Shown: positions 9,901 to 21,325 of the stretch, piece by piece
How the letters are laid out: each line of letters starts with the position of its first letter
Numbering within the stretch: position 1 is the stretch's first letter
Assembly (NCBI GenBank): GCA_030704615.1
Contig: CM060733.1
Coordinates: forward strand, 8,494,001-8,558,000
Length of the DNA: 64,000 nucleotides
Direction: 5' to 3'
DNA from: Takakia lepidozioides
Taxonomy: Eukaryota > Streptophyta > Takakiopsida > Takakiales > Takakiaceae
Translations under genes and position numbers: made by a program
Notes under the pieces: generated by a model
Databases searched by the model: none
Told to the model about the DNA's origin: nothing
Seen by the model: only the letters and a program-made list of their open reading frames with translations

Positions 9901-12900
9901 TTCTTCGGTCATGGGCTCTTTGTCTTGACCACTGTGATGCCACTACAGTGCGCTGGGCCTTCCACCAAAGTAAGGAGTCTTTAAATTCTCTCCTCAGTTC
10001 TGTGTAGTAACAGTTCTACATTGCTATAGTACAACTTGCTTAATTACAAGCATCATCCGGCCTAGCTGTAAGTTTTATTTTTGAGGTGATAGTTATGGTG
10101 TTGATATGACCCCATCAAGGGCCTACCCCCTTCCATGTTGTTACCGAGGTGTTGCTATGACCATTAATTGATACCAAGTCGCTTTTCGTCCTTCCAAACA
10201 TAAACTTTTACTGACTTGGGCTATGGAATCTTTGTTCAACTCAAGTAGTAGTTAATTTTTTGCTTAATGCAGTGGTTTATTCAAAGGAGGAGGGTGTGGA
10301 GAGGGCAGCTTGTAAGCTTTTGTGTGACTTGGTCATCCATAGTGATAAGGTATGCTTCTCCCCATTGTACTTCTACACCATACTCACCCTCAGTCAGTTA
10401 CTCTTTGTTTAAATAATGGTAGTAAAGCAACTCAGACATTACACGTGTGGAGAGGGCAGCTTGTAAGCTTCTGTGTGACTTGGTCATGCATAGTAACAGG
10501 TATGCTGGTCTCCACTCTACCCATGCTGTACTCGTCCCTCACTCATTTATGGGCAGAGTGTAGGATCTCTAATACATTGGAAGTGATTGATGTTTTTGAA
10601 TAAGCCTTAGTGATTTGGTGAACATGTTCCTATTTAGGAAGTCTGGTGTACTAGATTCTACATTTCTTAAAAAGAATTAGTGAATTTTTATGGGCCGTCT
10701 TCTAGTGATTTTTTCCTATGATCAATAGAGACAGGGAGAAATGAAATGAAATGAAATGGTACTTTATAACGTCCGCGGAAAGCTCAAAGAGCCTATGGGA
10801 CAAAATGGAGAAAAAACATGAGAGAGGAAACAAAACCAGAGCCAAAAAACAGCCCAAAAGCAACTACTGCTCAAGGGATTGTCTAAAGGTCAAGGCCTCG
10901 TGCAGGTAAGCAGACAAAGAAAGAAAGAGAAAAAATTAAGTTTGTATATCATGGCCGAGAAAAGATTGTACTCATAAGACGTTGTTTGCCGTAGCCTTGT
11001 GGCCATTGACCCCGCGCCCAGTTTGAGCGGGAACAAAAGGGACAGAACCTACCTCTGTCAGGGGCTGACGTTGGTAGTAAGACTTACCTCCATATATAGA
11101 ATTAATCCGGGTTTTCCAGATATCCTCTAGAAATCCCTTCACACAAGCATCAATCTGCTTTGTGTGATTTGCCCAAAAACTAGGCCTCAGGAGGGCCTGG
11201 GCTTTTGGCTCAGCCTCGAGACTTTCAAAGTTGGTAAACAGGGGTACAGGCACAATACTTAATAGATTTGAAGAGAGATCTCTTTGGTGAGAGAACCCCG
11301 GACAGTGTATCAGAAAATGAATACTGTCTTCAGATTGCCCACACAACGGGCAATTGCACTCTCCCTTTCCTCTCTGCTTCTGTTTGCTGTTCAAAGGTAG
11401 GCTTCCTGCCCTGAGTTTAAATTTCAGTCTAGTGCCGAGAGTGGGTAGACCCTTGAGGTCATCCAAGATGTCCTCCCCCATGTCACAGACTGGAAACAAG
11501 TTCAGGGAAGTTTTCTGCCTAACTTCATTTTCATCAGACAATCTCATGGCAACAGATATGGCTGAGGACACTACAGCCTCTAAGTCAGATTTATCCAGCA
11601 GGGTCAAGACTTGCGGATCCAGGTCCAGGTCCTTGAGGATCTCTTCTACTCTCTTCTGCCAGGACTTAGCCTGTTTGACAGGGCGGTCCTGTTTCCAAGA
11701 TATAGAGTCGATTAACTTAGGATATCTGGTGTTGGGCATATGTTGCAGCTGACCCCACCATCTGACCTTGAATTCATCTCATCGGGAGCTTAAGGACGGA
11801 ATGCCAAACTCACCCCGAACAGCCACATTGGCTGTTTTGGAGCATGCTGACATACACTCCTTAAGCACCCCCACTTGAATGGATTCTAGAGACTTAGCCT
11901 GGTTGGAGTTATCAACCCATATAGCAGATCCGTACTCCAAGGCAGGTCTAATAACGCGACAAGAAAACGACGAGAAAAGAGATTGAAAGAGAGAGCAAAT
12001 TCACACTCAGCATCTGATACCTTCAGTCTTGGGTGTTTCAGGTTGAGGGTCGTCCTTGCAAGCTGGATTGGATGCCCTCCCTTGACGATTTGATGTCGAC
12101 ATTTTGGGTCTATGGTTACTTGGGTATCCCTGCCAGTGGTGAGATCGTGGATGCATTGGACGATGCCAACAACAGTGGTGAGACATGAATATGCACTCGC
12201 TAATGTGTCTAAGTTTGCATTTGGCAGGTATGCCTAAAGCAAGTTGTTCTCTCGCTTTTCTGCAACTCTTCACACTGCCAATGCAATCACAGCAATTTGT
12301 GGCATCTATGGAAGTGAGGGAGCTGGAGTACATTTTGTTTTCTAGGTAATTTATAATTATAAATATGTATAAAATTGAGCTATTATACTACACACAATTT
12401 GAATATTACGTCTGGTGGTCCCAAGCGTTAGGGCAATTTCAGGGTGAGTCTCCATACATCAATAGATAAAACCCTGGGACTGAAACTGGGAGAATTGATA
12501 TCCTGCAAGGCCTTTGCCCTTGAGGGTATATTGTAGCCAACTTCTAGGTCGTCAGTGCATCCTCTCTCTTGGACCCGTGTATGTCACACTACCCGAGTCT
12601 AAAATAGAGACTGATTCCCAATTTGTTTTTTGGTGTCCTCTGAGACAGACACTATTGTCTCTTTATTGACTCCTAGTCTTAGGCAAATGCTTTCAGCTTA
12701 GAGGACCCAGAATGTCTGGCATCTTCCCTGCATGAGGCACCTCATCTTCGGGCAATGTTTGGTGCATTGTTATGCGGTTTCCTTTCTTTGTTTCTGTCTC
12801 TGCCCAGTACTTAAGCTGCACATGTCGCCTCAATCAAGTTAGGTAGAGGTATGATCTCAATGTAGTTGCATACATCAAGACTGAATCAATATGTTTGTTG

Positions 12901-15900
12901 CTTGGGCTTGAGTGCGGGTCTCCTGGACTTTCTTTGAGCTGACTCCGTGACTTTCAGGATATTCTGCGAAGAGGGGGCCCCCACCGAATGTGCGCTCACT
13001 GTTGGAGTTTTTGGCTGTATCTTATCAGACCAGGTGAGATTGCCTATTTTCTCTTGGGGCTGATGCTTGTGTAGGTGCTATCCTCCCTGACATGTGAGGT
13101 GATGTCTGTATTGTTGAGGCAATGAAGTCTTTTTTGAGTTCTCCTTCTCCTCTTCTCCCATCTTATTCATGTTCACTTCAGGGCCTGAATGCAAGTGCTT
13201 GACCATTTGGAAGCCACATCAAGACTAAGCAGCCTCGTTTTTGTATTACAGGAATGTGCATCAGAGGTTTACAACATCTGATACTGAGAACCTATTAGTT
13301 ACGATGGCTCAGCTATTGCTGGAGAGATGTCTTTTAAGTATCATGAGACTTGTCCAAGAGTGTCTAATCACACTTGTGGAATACTTCAGTGAAGAGGAGT
13401 GGGCTTCCAGTTGCAACCATGTCAGCATTCTTATATCAAGGTGTGGCATGACTCTCTTTTCTCACCTGAAAACTTTCTTTCTTTTTCTCCCTGGGTCTAC
13501 TGTGGTCATTATAAATTTGTTTCTTTCTTCGTTTAGGCCCTTGGAGCCTCCTGACACATGATAATTTCTTTCTTCTTTTATTGCCCTCTATATTATGAGA
13601 TCCGTGGGAGATTCCACTGTCTATTTGGTGGAACTCAATCTCTCACTGAAGTCTTCCACTATGAGGATCAGAAATCCTCGGCAGCTTACCTGCACGAGGC
13701 CTTGACCCTCAGACAATGAGCAGTAGTTGCTTTTGGGCTGTTTTTTGGCTCTGGTTTTGTTTCCTCTCTCTTGTTTTTTCCATTTTGTCCCATAAGCTCT
13801 TTGAGCTTTCTGCGGACGTTATAAAGTACCATTTCATTTCATTTCTTTCTTTCTTTCTTTCTTTCCTTTCTCTCTCTCGCCTACCTTTGGGATGCACATA
13901 TCCGGAAAGTTGTTCAAACTGGCAAGGCAAAGCTCTGGGGCTCACTAAATTTTTCCACTGCAGAGGGGTCAACTCTGAGGTTAAGAAAACCATGCTTTGT
14001 CGCGTTATTAGACCTGCCTTGGAGTACGGATCTGCAATATGGGTTGATAACTCCGACCAGGCTAAGTCTCTCCAAGTGGGGGCGCTTAAGGAGTGTATGT
14101 CAGCATGCTCCAAAACAGCCAATGTGGCTGTTCGGGGGTGAGTTTGGCATTCCGTCCTTAAGCTCTCGACGAGATGAATTCAAGGTCAGATGGTGGGGTC
14201 AGCTGCAACATATGTCCAACACCAGATATCCTAAGTTAATCGACTCTATATCTTGGAAACAGGACCGCCCTGTCAAACAGGCTAAGTCCTGGCAGAAGAG
14301 AGTAGAAGAGATTCTCAAGGACCTGGATCTGGATCTGCAAGTCTTGACCCTGCTGGATAAATCTGATTTAGAGGCTGTAGTGTCCAAAGCCATGTCTGTT
14401 GCCATGAAATTGTCTGATGAAAATGAAGTTAGGCAGAAAACTTCCCTGAACTTGTTTCCAGTCTGTGACATGGGGGAGGACATCTTGGATGACCTCAAGG
14501 GTCTACCCACTCTGGCACTAGACTGAAATTTAAACTCAGGGCAGGAAGCCTACCTTTGAACAGCAAACAGAAGCAGAGAGGAAAGGGAGAGTGCAATTGC
14601 CCGTTGTGTGGGCAACCTGAAGACAGTATTTCATTTTCTGATACACTGTCCGGGGTTCTCTCACCAAAGAGACGCTCTCTTCAAATCTATCAAGGGAATT
14701 GTGCCTGTACCTCTGTTTACCAACTTTGAAAGTCTCGAGGCTGAGCCAAAAGCCCAGGCCCTTCTGAGGCCTAGTTTTTGGGCAAATCACTCACAGCAGA
14801 TTGATGCTTGTGTGAAGGAATTTCTAGAGGATATCTGGAAAACCCGGATCAATTCTATGTATCAAGGTAAGTCTTACTACCCACGTCAGCCCCTGACAGA
14901 GGTAGGTTCTGTCCCTTTGGTTTCCGCTCAAACTGGGCGCGGGGTCAATGGCCACAAGGCTACGGCAAACAACGTCTTATGAGTACATTCTCTCTCTCGC
15001 CTACCTTTGAACAGCAAACAGGAGCAGAGAAGAAAGGGAGAGTGCAATTGCCCGTTGTGTGGGCAACCTGAAGACAATATTCATTTTCTGATTCATTGTC
15101 CGGGGTTCTCTCACCAGAGAGACGTTCTCTTCAAATCTATCAAGGAATTGTGCCTGTACCTCTGTTTACCAACTTTGAAAGTCCCGAGGCTGAGCCAAAA
15201 GCCCAGGCCCTTTTGGGGCCTAGTTATTTGGCAAAGCACACACAGCAGGTTGATGCTTGTGTAGAGGGATTTCTAGAGGATATCTGGAAAACCTGGATCA
15301 ATTGTTTATTCCAAGGTAAGTCTTACTACCAGCGTCAGCCCCTGACAAAGGTAGGTTCTGTCCCTTTGTGTTCCGCTCAAACTGGGCGCAGGGTCAATGG
15401 CCACAAGGCTACGGCAAACAACGTCTTATGAGTACATTCTCTCTCTCTCTGGGCCTTGCACAGTCATAATGTGTTTCCTTTTTCTGGGCCCTTATGGCCT
15501 TTTGTGGACAATATAAGGTTTTATTTCTTTGTAACAACTTTCTGTTCATGTTAGATAGAGCACCTCTTTCTTCCTCTTCCCTAAGGTATTCAAGTACATG
15601 TAACTGGCTGTCATAGACTGTATGAGTGCAGACTTTGGTCTGTAGAAACCCAACAATGGGCTCTAGAGGGTTGATATCTATCCGGTAGTTTGCCCGTGAG
15701 GTGACAAAACAGCCAATGTTTGCAGGGAACAGTCAACGACATTCCCTCTTAGGACTGTTATTTACTTTCAGTTTCTTGTTTTCCATTGTTCTCATAGGCT
15801 TGCTTCTTGCGGACAGCAACAAGTTCCGTTACTAGTTTCTTTTGAAGACCTGAAGTGCCTTGTCGCTGACCTGCTGGAGGCACTGGTCTTTGGCCACTCG

Positions 15901-18342
15901 ATGAATTCGTCTTTGTTTGTTCTACCCAGTCCCCTGAGTCCTTGTGGCCCTCTGGACAGTGTAAACTTCCTTTCTTTCTCTCTTAACCACGCTAAATGTC
16001 TTATGATTACATTCTCTCAGAGGCCTCCTGCTAAACTGCTTAGCTCTTCACCTCGATGAGGTCTCTTAGGGATCTTCAGGAATTTTGGGGACAATGTGTC
16101 TCATAGGCTCCTGAGTCTATAATATATTCCAATCTTCTACTGTCCCATAAGCTCTCTGGGCTCACCATGGACGTTCTGAAGTTATTTTGCCTCACAATTT
16201 TCTTGACAAGATTGCGATCTCGACCACCCCAGTGCTTACCAGTACATGCCCTCACTACTTCTACGAGACTCAAAGCAGCTGGATCAAGGATTTGCCAGTA
16301 TGCCTGCATTCCAAGATCTTTGAACAATGCGGCCTCTCTGCAGCATCCCTACTGCCTGAAAATCCAGGACGTCTGAAATCTTTTCCAGGCACGACAGGAA
16401 GAGACTCATCAGGCAAGAGCTTTTTAAGGAACTCCATCCCAAGCAGACCTGGAAACAGTGATAGCCCCCACAACGAAGAAGCAGTTTCATCGAGACACTT
16501 TCCTCATTCTCCATCTTACAGTTCAATTCGTTATTTCTGCCTTTCTCCCTCCTCATTGGGACGATGGAGTGTGGGCCCACACGGTGTGAGAATCAAAATA
16601 GGCAGATGGTATAGGCTGCACATTGTCCTGCTTTCGCTAGGCAAGACAGGCTAGAGAGAGATACTGCAGAACATTTGTTCTATTATTGTCTTCTCTATCG
16701 CGAAATCTGGGGCCACTACATTCGCCTGTTTTAAAGACAGCCTGAAGAGGTGGTCCTTTACAAAGATCAGAGATGTGGTGCTGCCCATCTACATTCGGCT
16801 GTCCATCTTGGAGAATTTCTGAGTTGAATTGTAGTTTTCTGGTTGTGATTGCTAGTTATGTGGGGCCCCATTTTTATCTTTGGTTGTTTTATACCAATCA
16901 GCTCTTTGAGCTTCCCATGGATGTCATAATGTCTCTTGCTTTCTTGCTTTCTTCTCTCCTCTCTCCATCCCTCCCACCTACAATTTGCAAGTCTCCCTTA
17001 GTTGTCCGTTCTTTAAGGGACTCCCAAAGCTGGCTCGTGTGCCAAGGTGGTTTCAGGTTGACAGTCGAAAGACACAATGGGTTGCGGCTGGTCCGAGGCT
17101 TGCATGGCACTAGCAGTCGAATGGATTCTTTGCAGAGGAGTGTTGCTTTGTGTGAGCTGTCCAAGTGCCTCATCCATGGGGTAAAGTCTCGTCTGACCTG
17201 TACGATGTGGAATTAGAAGTTGTTGCGTCTGACTTGGGGCTATGAAGGCTTGGACAGACCCCATATATGGAACCTTTCGTGTACGTTATGAGTCTAGTAG
17301 CTCAGGTGAACAATTGGGCGCCTCCAATCAATAGGCAGAACCCTAAAGTGGTGGAGTTATATCCTTTTCTGACAATACTGACAATTGCCAGTTGACTTAT
17401 GCATTTAGTGTGTGACAACCTTTCTTCTCTCCGCCTGTACTATTGCTCTACATGTTTGGAGAAGACCAGAAGCTTCAAACTCAGATTTCACATTCCATCC
17501 ATTTTGTACAAGCAAAGTTGTCCATGCTCTATAACTGCCTGAATACCCTTAATATTCAACCTAAGAGAAGGATAAGCTCAACTTCCAGCTGGCAGGAGCT
17601 TACATATAACTCTTTTCTCTGGTTACAGGTAAGTCTTGTCAGTGCAAAAGATGTGGTAGCCAGCTTTGACTCAGTCAATGTGAAGGATAAAGCAATGGAC
17701 TATGTGGATCTCTACCACCGGCTAATGTTTGCAGATTTCTGGCTATGGTGTAACCCTGCCTTCCAAACTGACAAAGGCTCTTTGTACCGATGGCTCTACT
17801 TTCTTAAGAGCTGCTCCCTCCAGATCTTTGGTGGTGATGAGAGACCATTTGCAACCAAGGTTTGATATCCTACCTGCTTGAGAACTGCCCTTACTTAAAA
17901 AGGATGGACCTCCCAGTTGTGTAGTTCATCAGTCTCTGTCATCTCTCTATGCCAGACTGCTGACAAGGTATTCTGCAAACCCTGAAGAAATACCATCTAT
18001 GGTATGTTGGTTATTGCTTACTGCTTGAGAATCTACTTGCAGCACTGGCTTCTCAAGCAGCGACTTGATCTTGGGCATTGAAATAGACAGGCGCGTGCGT
18101 CAATTTCCTACCCACACTGCATGCTCTCCTAGTAGCCTCCAATTTTTGGTTTCACCAATATCTACCCCTACATTTTCATATTGTTGAAGCTTTACAAAAA
18201 AGCTCGTGCTTCATTGGTAGTTTTTCCTGTATGCTTGCTGCAGGTGCGCAATCGGGCGTCTTTTCTCTGGCAAAAGTACGAGCATGAGGGTGACCACAAG
18301 CAGCTACTTCCAGACACAGAAACAGATGACCTAAGTCCTTAA
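6908..18342 (+). CDS. Multi-exon gene, possible CANIN-domain (SLF2/NSE6-like) protein
   Basis: Exons whose splice sites and phases agree: 6908-6987 (start, MESATENYSEDW), 7970-8171, 8577-8642, 9180-9258, 9862-9969, 10273-10349, 12042-12177, 12228-12345, 12958-13033, 13265-13440, then 17629-17859 and 18244-18342 (stop TAA). Phases chain without conflict up to 13440; one or more exons between 13441 and 17628 were not found. The N-terminus is basic and rich in KKPKKPDKPD, followed by an acidic serine stretch. The middle has an alpha-helical pattern with FLRSWALCLDHCD, then a helix starting MVYSKEEGVERAA, and LDWMPSLDDLMSTF. This resembles the CANIN domain of SMC5/6-associated factors, but that is a pattern judgement. 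Introns hold LINE and SINE copies in both orientations. Confidence 0.6.
8300..8530 (+). mobile_element. Two SINE-like tails in intron 2
   Basis: Two successive segments (about 8308-8365 and 8475-8530) end with the family tail AAGCTCTTTGAGCTTTCC-ATGGACG-ATAAAGTG-CATTTCATTTC or a variant of it. The second has a longer body from about 8375 that matches the copy at 13680-13860. The same tail occurs at eight or more further places in the window. Confidence 0.65.
10440..10505 (+). pseudogene. Decayed duplicate of exon 10273-10349
   Basis: The 3' half of the upstream exon (GTGGAGAGGGCAGCTTGTAA and what follows, including TGTGACTTGGTCAT) and its donor (GGTATGCT) are repeated here with few changes. 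The copy stands about 150 bp downstream in the intron. The duplicated piece lacks the beginning of the exon, so it is probably not spliced in. Confidence 0.8.
10741..10925 (-). mobile_element. SINE-like element, minus orientation
   Basis: Read on the minus strand it runs from a head with TGCACGAGGCCTTGACC to the tail AAAGTACCATTTCATTTCA. Over its length it matches the plus-strand copy at 13680-13860, including the middle part with GCTGTTTTTTGGCTCTGG. It has no coding potential. It lies directly beside the minus-strand LINE fragment. Confidence 0.75.
10945..11960 (-). mobile_element. 5'-truncated LINE, CT-tract family
   Basis: The minus strand encodes the C-terminal half of a LINE reverse transcriptase protein, ending in a CCHC-like zinc finger ([19 protein letters not shown]) and the tail [16 protein letters not shown]. 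It is open from 11739 to 10972, with a frame change around 11740-11830. The 5' truncation is near 11958. Both flanks are pyrimidine-rich on the coding strand. It is an intron insertion antisense to the host gene. Confidence 0.85.
13680..13885 (+). mobile_element. SINE-like element with pyrimidine tail
   Basis: The body runs from CAGCTTACCTGCACGAGGCC to the tail TTTGAGCTTTCTGCGGACG, then ATTTCATTTC and a CTTT/CT run. It is nearly identical to the minus-strand copy at 10741-10925, so both are fairly young. The next LINE copy starts inside its pyrimidine tail. Confidence 0.75.
13886..14995 (+). mobile_element. 5'-truncated LINE copy, frameshifted
   Basis: This copy is very similar to the LINE at 46327-47778 and starts at the sequence for [15 protein letters not shown]. 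It carries single-base indels: near 13922-13930 one G is missing, near 14136 extra Gs are present, and others lie near 14515 and 14620-14690. It cannot encode an intact protein. The zinc finger CNCPLCGQ and the C-terminal block ending ATANNVL are present. It ends at TTATGAGTACATTCTCTCTC, which leads straight into the next fragment. Confidence 0.85.
14996..15450 (+). mobile_element. LINE 3' fragment, tandem with the previous copy
   Basis: After a short CT run, a second partial copy begins at CCTACCTTTGAACAGC, the part just before the zinc finger. It runs to the same 3' end, GAGTACATTCTCTCTCTC. It is more diverged from the full copy than its neighbour. The same words CTCTCTCTCGCCTACCTTT occur at its start and at the start of the previous copy. 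Confidence 0.85.
15455..16960 (+). mobile_element. Cluster of decayed SINE tails and a second-type RT fragment
   Basis: Degenerate copies of the SINE tail lie near 15483-15530, 15930-15990, 16142-16195 and 16890-16945. Around 16645-16740 a frame reads ERDTAEHLFYYCLLYREIWG, the zf-RVT pattern found at the C-terminus of plant LINE-like reverse transcriptases. Nothing here is intact. A missing exon of the host gene might also lie in this interval. Confidence 0.5.
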
Positions 18343-19299
18343 TTTCCACTTATCCACACAACTCCCTCGGGCTCTGCCTTGGAGGTGCTCAGTCTGCCTG
18401 ACCTGTCCCCTACCAGTAAGTGGCAGAGTGTGTCCTGTGTGGAGTTTCAGCAGGCTGTAATATTACCCTCGAACAAAGGAGTGCACTGGAAGGGTGTACA
18501 CTTAGCTGTTAATCAGTTGACAGCGAATTCATCGCACTCAAAGGATAAACCATCTTCAAATATTTTTGCTCATCAGTGCAACAGCTCTTGATGTAAATTC
18601 CCTATGTCTGGAAGGTTCCGCTCATCCACGAAACCTGGGCCACTCTACTGAAAATGTCAGGCCTTCAGAAGTGGGACTGAAAGACAACCACCCTCTAAAT
18701 TGCTTTGCCTCCCATATTCTCTGGTTATCTTCATGGTGGGATTAGAAACAATTCCGCGACTGTGTCAAGGTTGTAGGGATAACACTGGTCTGAACAATTC
18801 GTTGGCAGTCATGTTTGATTTAGGAGGTTTCTTTTGTCACCCTTGCATGCACTTTCATTTGGAGATTTCAGTAAACTGGTACATCAGTTATAGTCAACTG
18901 GATGGATTCATGAAACGGTTATTGAAGGATGGGGCCATTTTGCTCTAGCGATTGTTGTCTTGTTGACTTAAGTACCGAAGTTGTAAGAGACTGAAGTATG
19001 AACCTACAGCTTTGTTCAGTGTCCAACTTGTACTTCCTCTTTGTAATGTCCTGATGTCTTTTTGCTTCCCGCTCTATCGTCCAAGAACCTCACTACCAGG
19101 CCCCTGCTCACTTGGCTTTCTGCAGTCTTCAAGCACCTGTGTAGGTTTAAAGAGGGGCCATGGGCATGATGCTGTCACCATTTTGAAGAGCCACCAGGCT
19201 TCCTTGAGAGCCCAAGTTTACTAAATTTAAATTTGACTTCAGATGGACAGTCCACATCAATTACAAGGACTCCTCTAAAGTAGTATGGTTCAAAAGAAC
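18343..19299. other. Gene-free stretch
   Basis: The stretch follows the stop codon of the 6908-18342 gene and probably begins with its 3' untranslated region. I see no coding frame with a recognisable pattern and no clear repeat in it. Confidence 0.4.
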
Positions 19300-19865
19300 T
19301 CTGATGGCAATGTGGCAGTCACCACACACGCGAAGTCTTCTTCATACACATACATGAAAAAGATACTACCCCACTCCATACTTGAGGGTAGCAATAATTA
19401 ATTGGGGAATGGCCTGATTTGTGAGCAGTTGCTCCCAGGTTTCCTTTAGAAATTTTTAAGAAAAAAGAAAAAAAGAAAAAAAAGGGGAATGGGCAAAAAT
19501 GAATACCAGCCCTGGTCCAAGGTCTTTCAGGTCTGTAGCCCTTCTGAAGCTTGCGCATGATGGGGGAAGGAAGTAGTCCAAAAAATTATATGTTGGGCAT
19601 GGATGCGATGTGGAGTGTATAGGCTTTCAGAAGAACCATTGAGGCAAAGGGCTATTGCGAAGCCGAGCCGTGTACAGAAACGTGGTAAAGTGCAATGGCG
19701 AATTGAGGGAAGGAGCGAAAAACAAACAAAGCAAAGAAGCAAATGAATAGGAAATGAGAAGGAAGCCAAAAAAGAAGCAAAGAAACCACATAAAGACGAA
19801 GAAGGCAATTCAAATAGGCCAACACTACTAATGGAAGTCAAGTGTTTGTACAAATAGAAAGGTTT
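19300..19865 (-). repeat. Dispersed repeat, partner of 25250-25600
   Basis: The minus strand here and the plus strand at 25250-25600 share ordered blocks: TTTCTTTGCTT...TTTTGGCTT, the ATAGCCCTTTGC/ACAGCCCTTTGCG block, and CATTCCCCAATTAATT-TTGCTACCC. An A-rich run (AAAGAAAAAAAGAAAAAAAA) is next to it. It is probably the 3' non-coding part of a LINE or a SINE; it codes for nothing recognisable. Confidence 0.65.
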
Positions 19866-19929
19866 CTTGCATATGTTGGAGGGTTACGTGCTATCTGCAA
19901 CTCGTCTAAAAGGTATACAATATACACTT

Positions 19930-20960
19930 CTAGTATCTAGAGGGGGTTGAACGTGAGCACAGTGTGAGCATTGCTCACATGAGCACGGAGTGAGCACAAC
20001 CCACGGTCATGGAGGATTTATGTTCTTAAACCACGGTCACAGGAGTTATATGTTTTCAAACCAGAATAAAACCATTGGCGGATATAGCGACACGGTGCAT
20101 TTATAGGGTTTATGTGCCTATTTTTGTCCCTAAACCCTAAATCCTAATACGAAATAGGCACCCATAATGTATATCTACAAGCTCCAAGCTCCACATATTT
20201 ACAACTTTGGTATCCTACAAAAGAATAACACATTAGGGAAAAACTACGTCACAATATCCAACACCATCCAAAACACTAAAATACCAAACAATAATTGAAC
20301 AATTTAATATAATGAGAGTTTTTGCCAGCGAAATAAATCAAGGTATCGGGTTTCGCCAGTGAAATTTCAAGGTACCGTTGCATAGGTCATCATCCAATGG
20401 TTTCGTGGGCGAAACAAAATGAATGGTGTTTGGTTTTGCATATAATGACGTGAGGTTGTTTTAATTCACTACCGAATTGTTACGTGCTTATTGCAGTAGG
20501 TCATTACCTACACTTTCGTGGGCGAAACAATATGAATTGTGTCTAGTTTCGCATATTAGTGATTACTACGAGCGTCAACATCACATGATTAAATATGCAA
20601 CGATTAATCAACGAAAATTGTTGATGGAGATGACAAGCGTGTTCTTGGTGCAATGTAATGATAAACGCTTGGGCATAGGGCCCAATGCCCCCCCAACTTC
20701 GCGAGGCTTGTACTCACATGAGCACAAGTTTCACGTTTTAGTTTGTTCAAGCATTTTTTTGAGAATATTCTTGGAATATGTGGCATATCCTCTTCTCCTT
20801 ATGCGAGTAGGCGTAGAGAGGCGTGAGCCTACTCATGTGTTACCCAACCTTGTATCTAGATGCTCAACAAATTTATGGAAAAACAGTTGATTAGAACACT
20901 GTATCGCCAAGTCATATAATTTATTGTAAAATATTTACGGGAAAAGGTCGGCATACTTCT
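19930..20960. repeat. AT-rich repeat-derived stretch with a partial tandem
   Basis: The block TTTCGTGGGCGAAACAA-ATGAAT-GTGT, leading to TTTTGCATAT, occurs near 20400 and again near 20513. That is a spacing of about 113 bp. GTGAGCA words cluster at 19950-20000. No gene is visible. Confidence 0.5.
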
Positions 20961-21325
20961 GTTAGAATGGTGGGATATTGTCTCAAGGATATTGCTGCAC
21001 TGGATCTCCAATTTGTGTATACTAATGCCACTATAGAAGACATGCAACAAGGACTTAGATGGATATATTAAGTATAAAGCTGGTGCAGCAAAAAATCGGA
21101 TTTTTTAATTTACACATCGAAACTTGTTGGATTGTACACAGATGTAGCAATGCATAGACAAAAGACAAATAGCATGTTTAAGACACATTCGGTTTTTTGC
21201 TACACTAGCTCCATACTTAATATACTCATCTAGTCCTTGTTTGCATGTCTTCTACGGTGAACATTAATATGCACAAACTTGAAATCATGTTTAGCGATAT
21301 CCTTGAGACAATAGAGTTAAGACGA
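20960..21325. mobile_element. Fold-back (MITE-like) element
   Basis: Two arms of roughly 115-130 bp are imperfect reverse complements. The left arm (about 20970-21095) has TTGTCTCAAGGATATTGCT, GAAGACATGCAACAAGGACT and TATATTAAGTAT. The right arm (about 21185-21315) carries the complements of the same words in mirror order. The loop is about 90 bp and AT-rich. No transposase is present, so it would be non-autonomous. Confidence 0.75.

Noticed and set aside
11354-11752. Plus-strand frame of 132 codons opposite the LINE
   Set aside because: It is antisense to the LINE ORF, and the same shadow recurs opposite every copy (14199-14510, 46988-47386).
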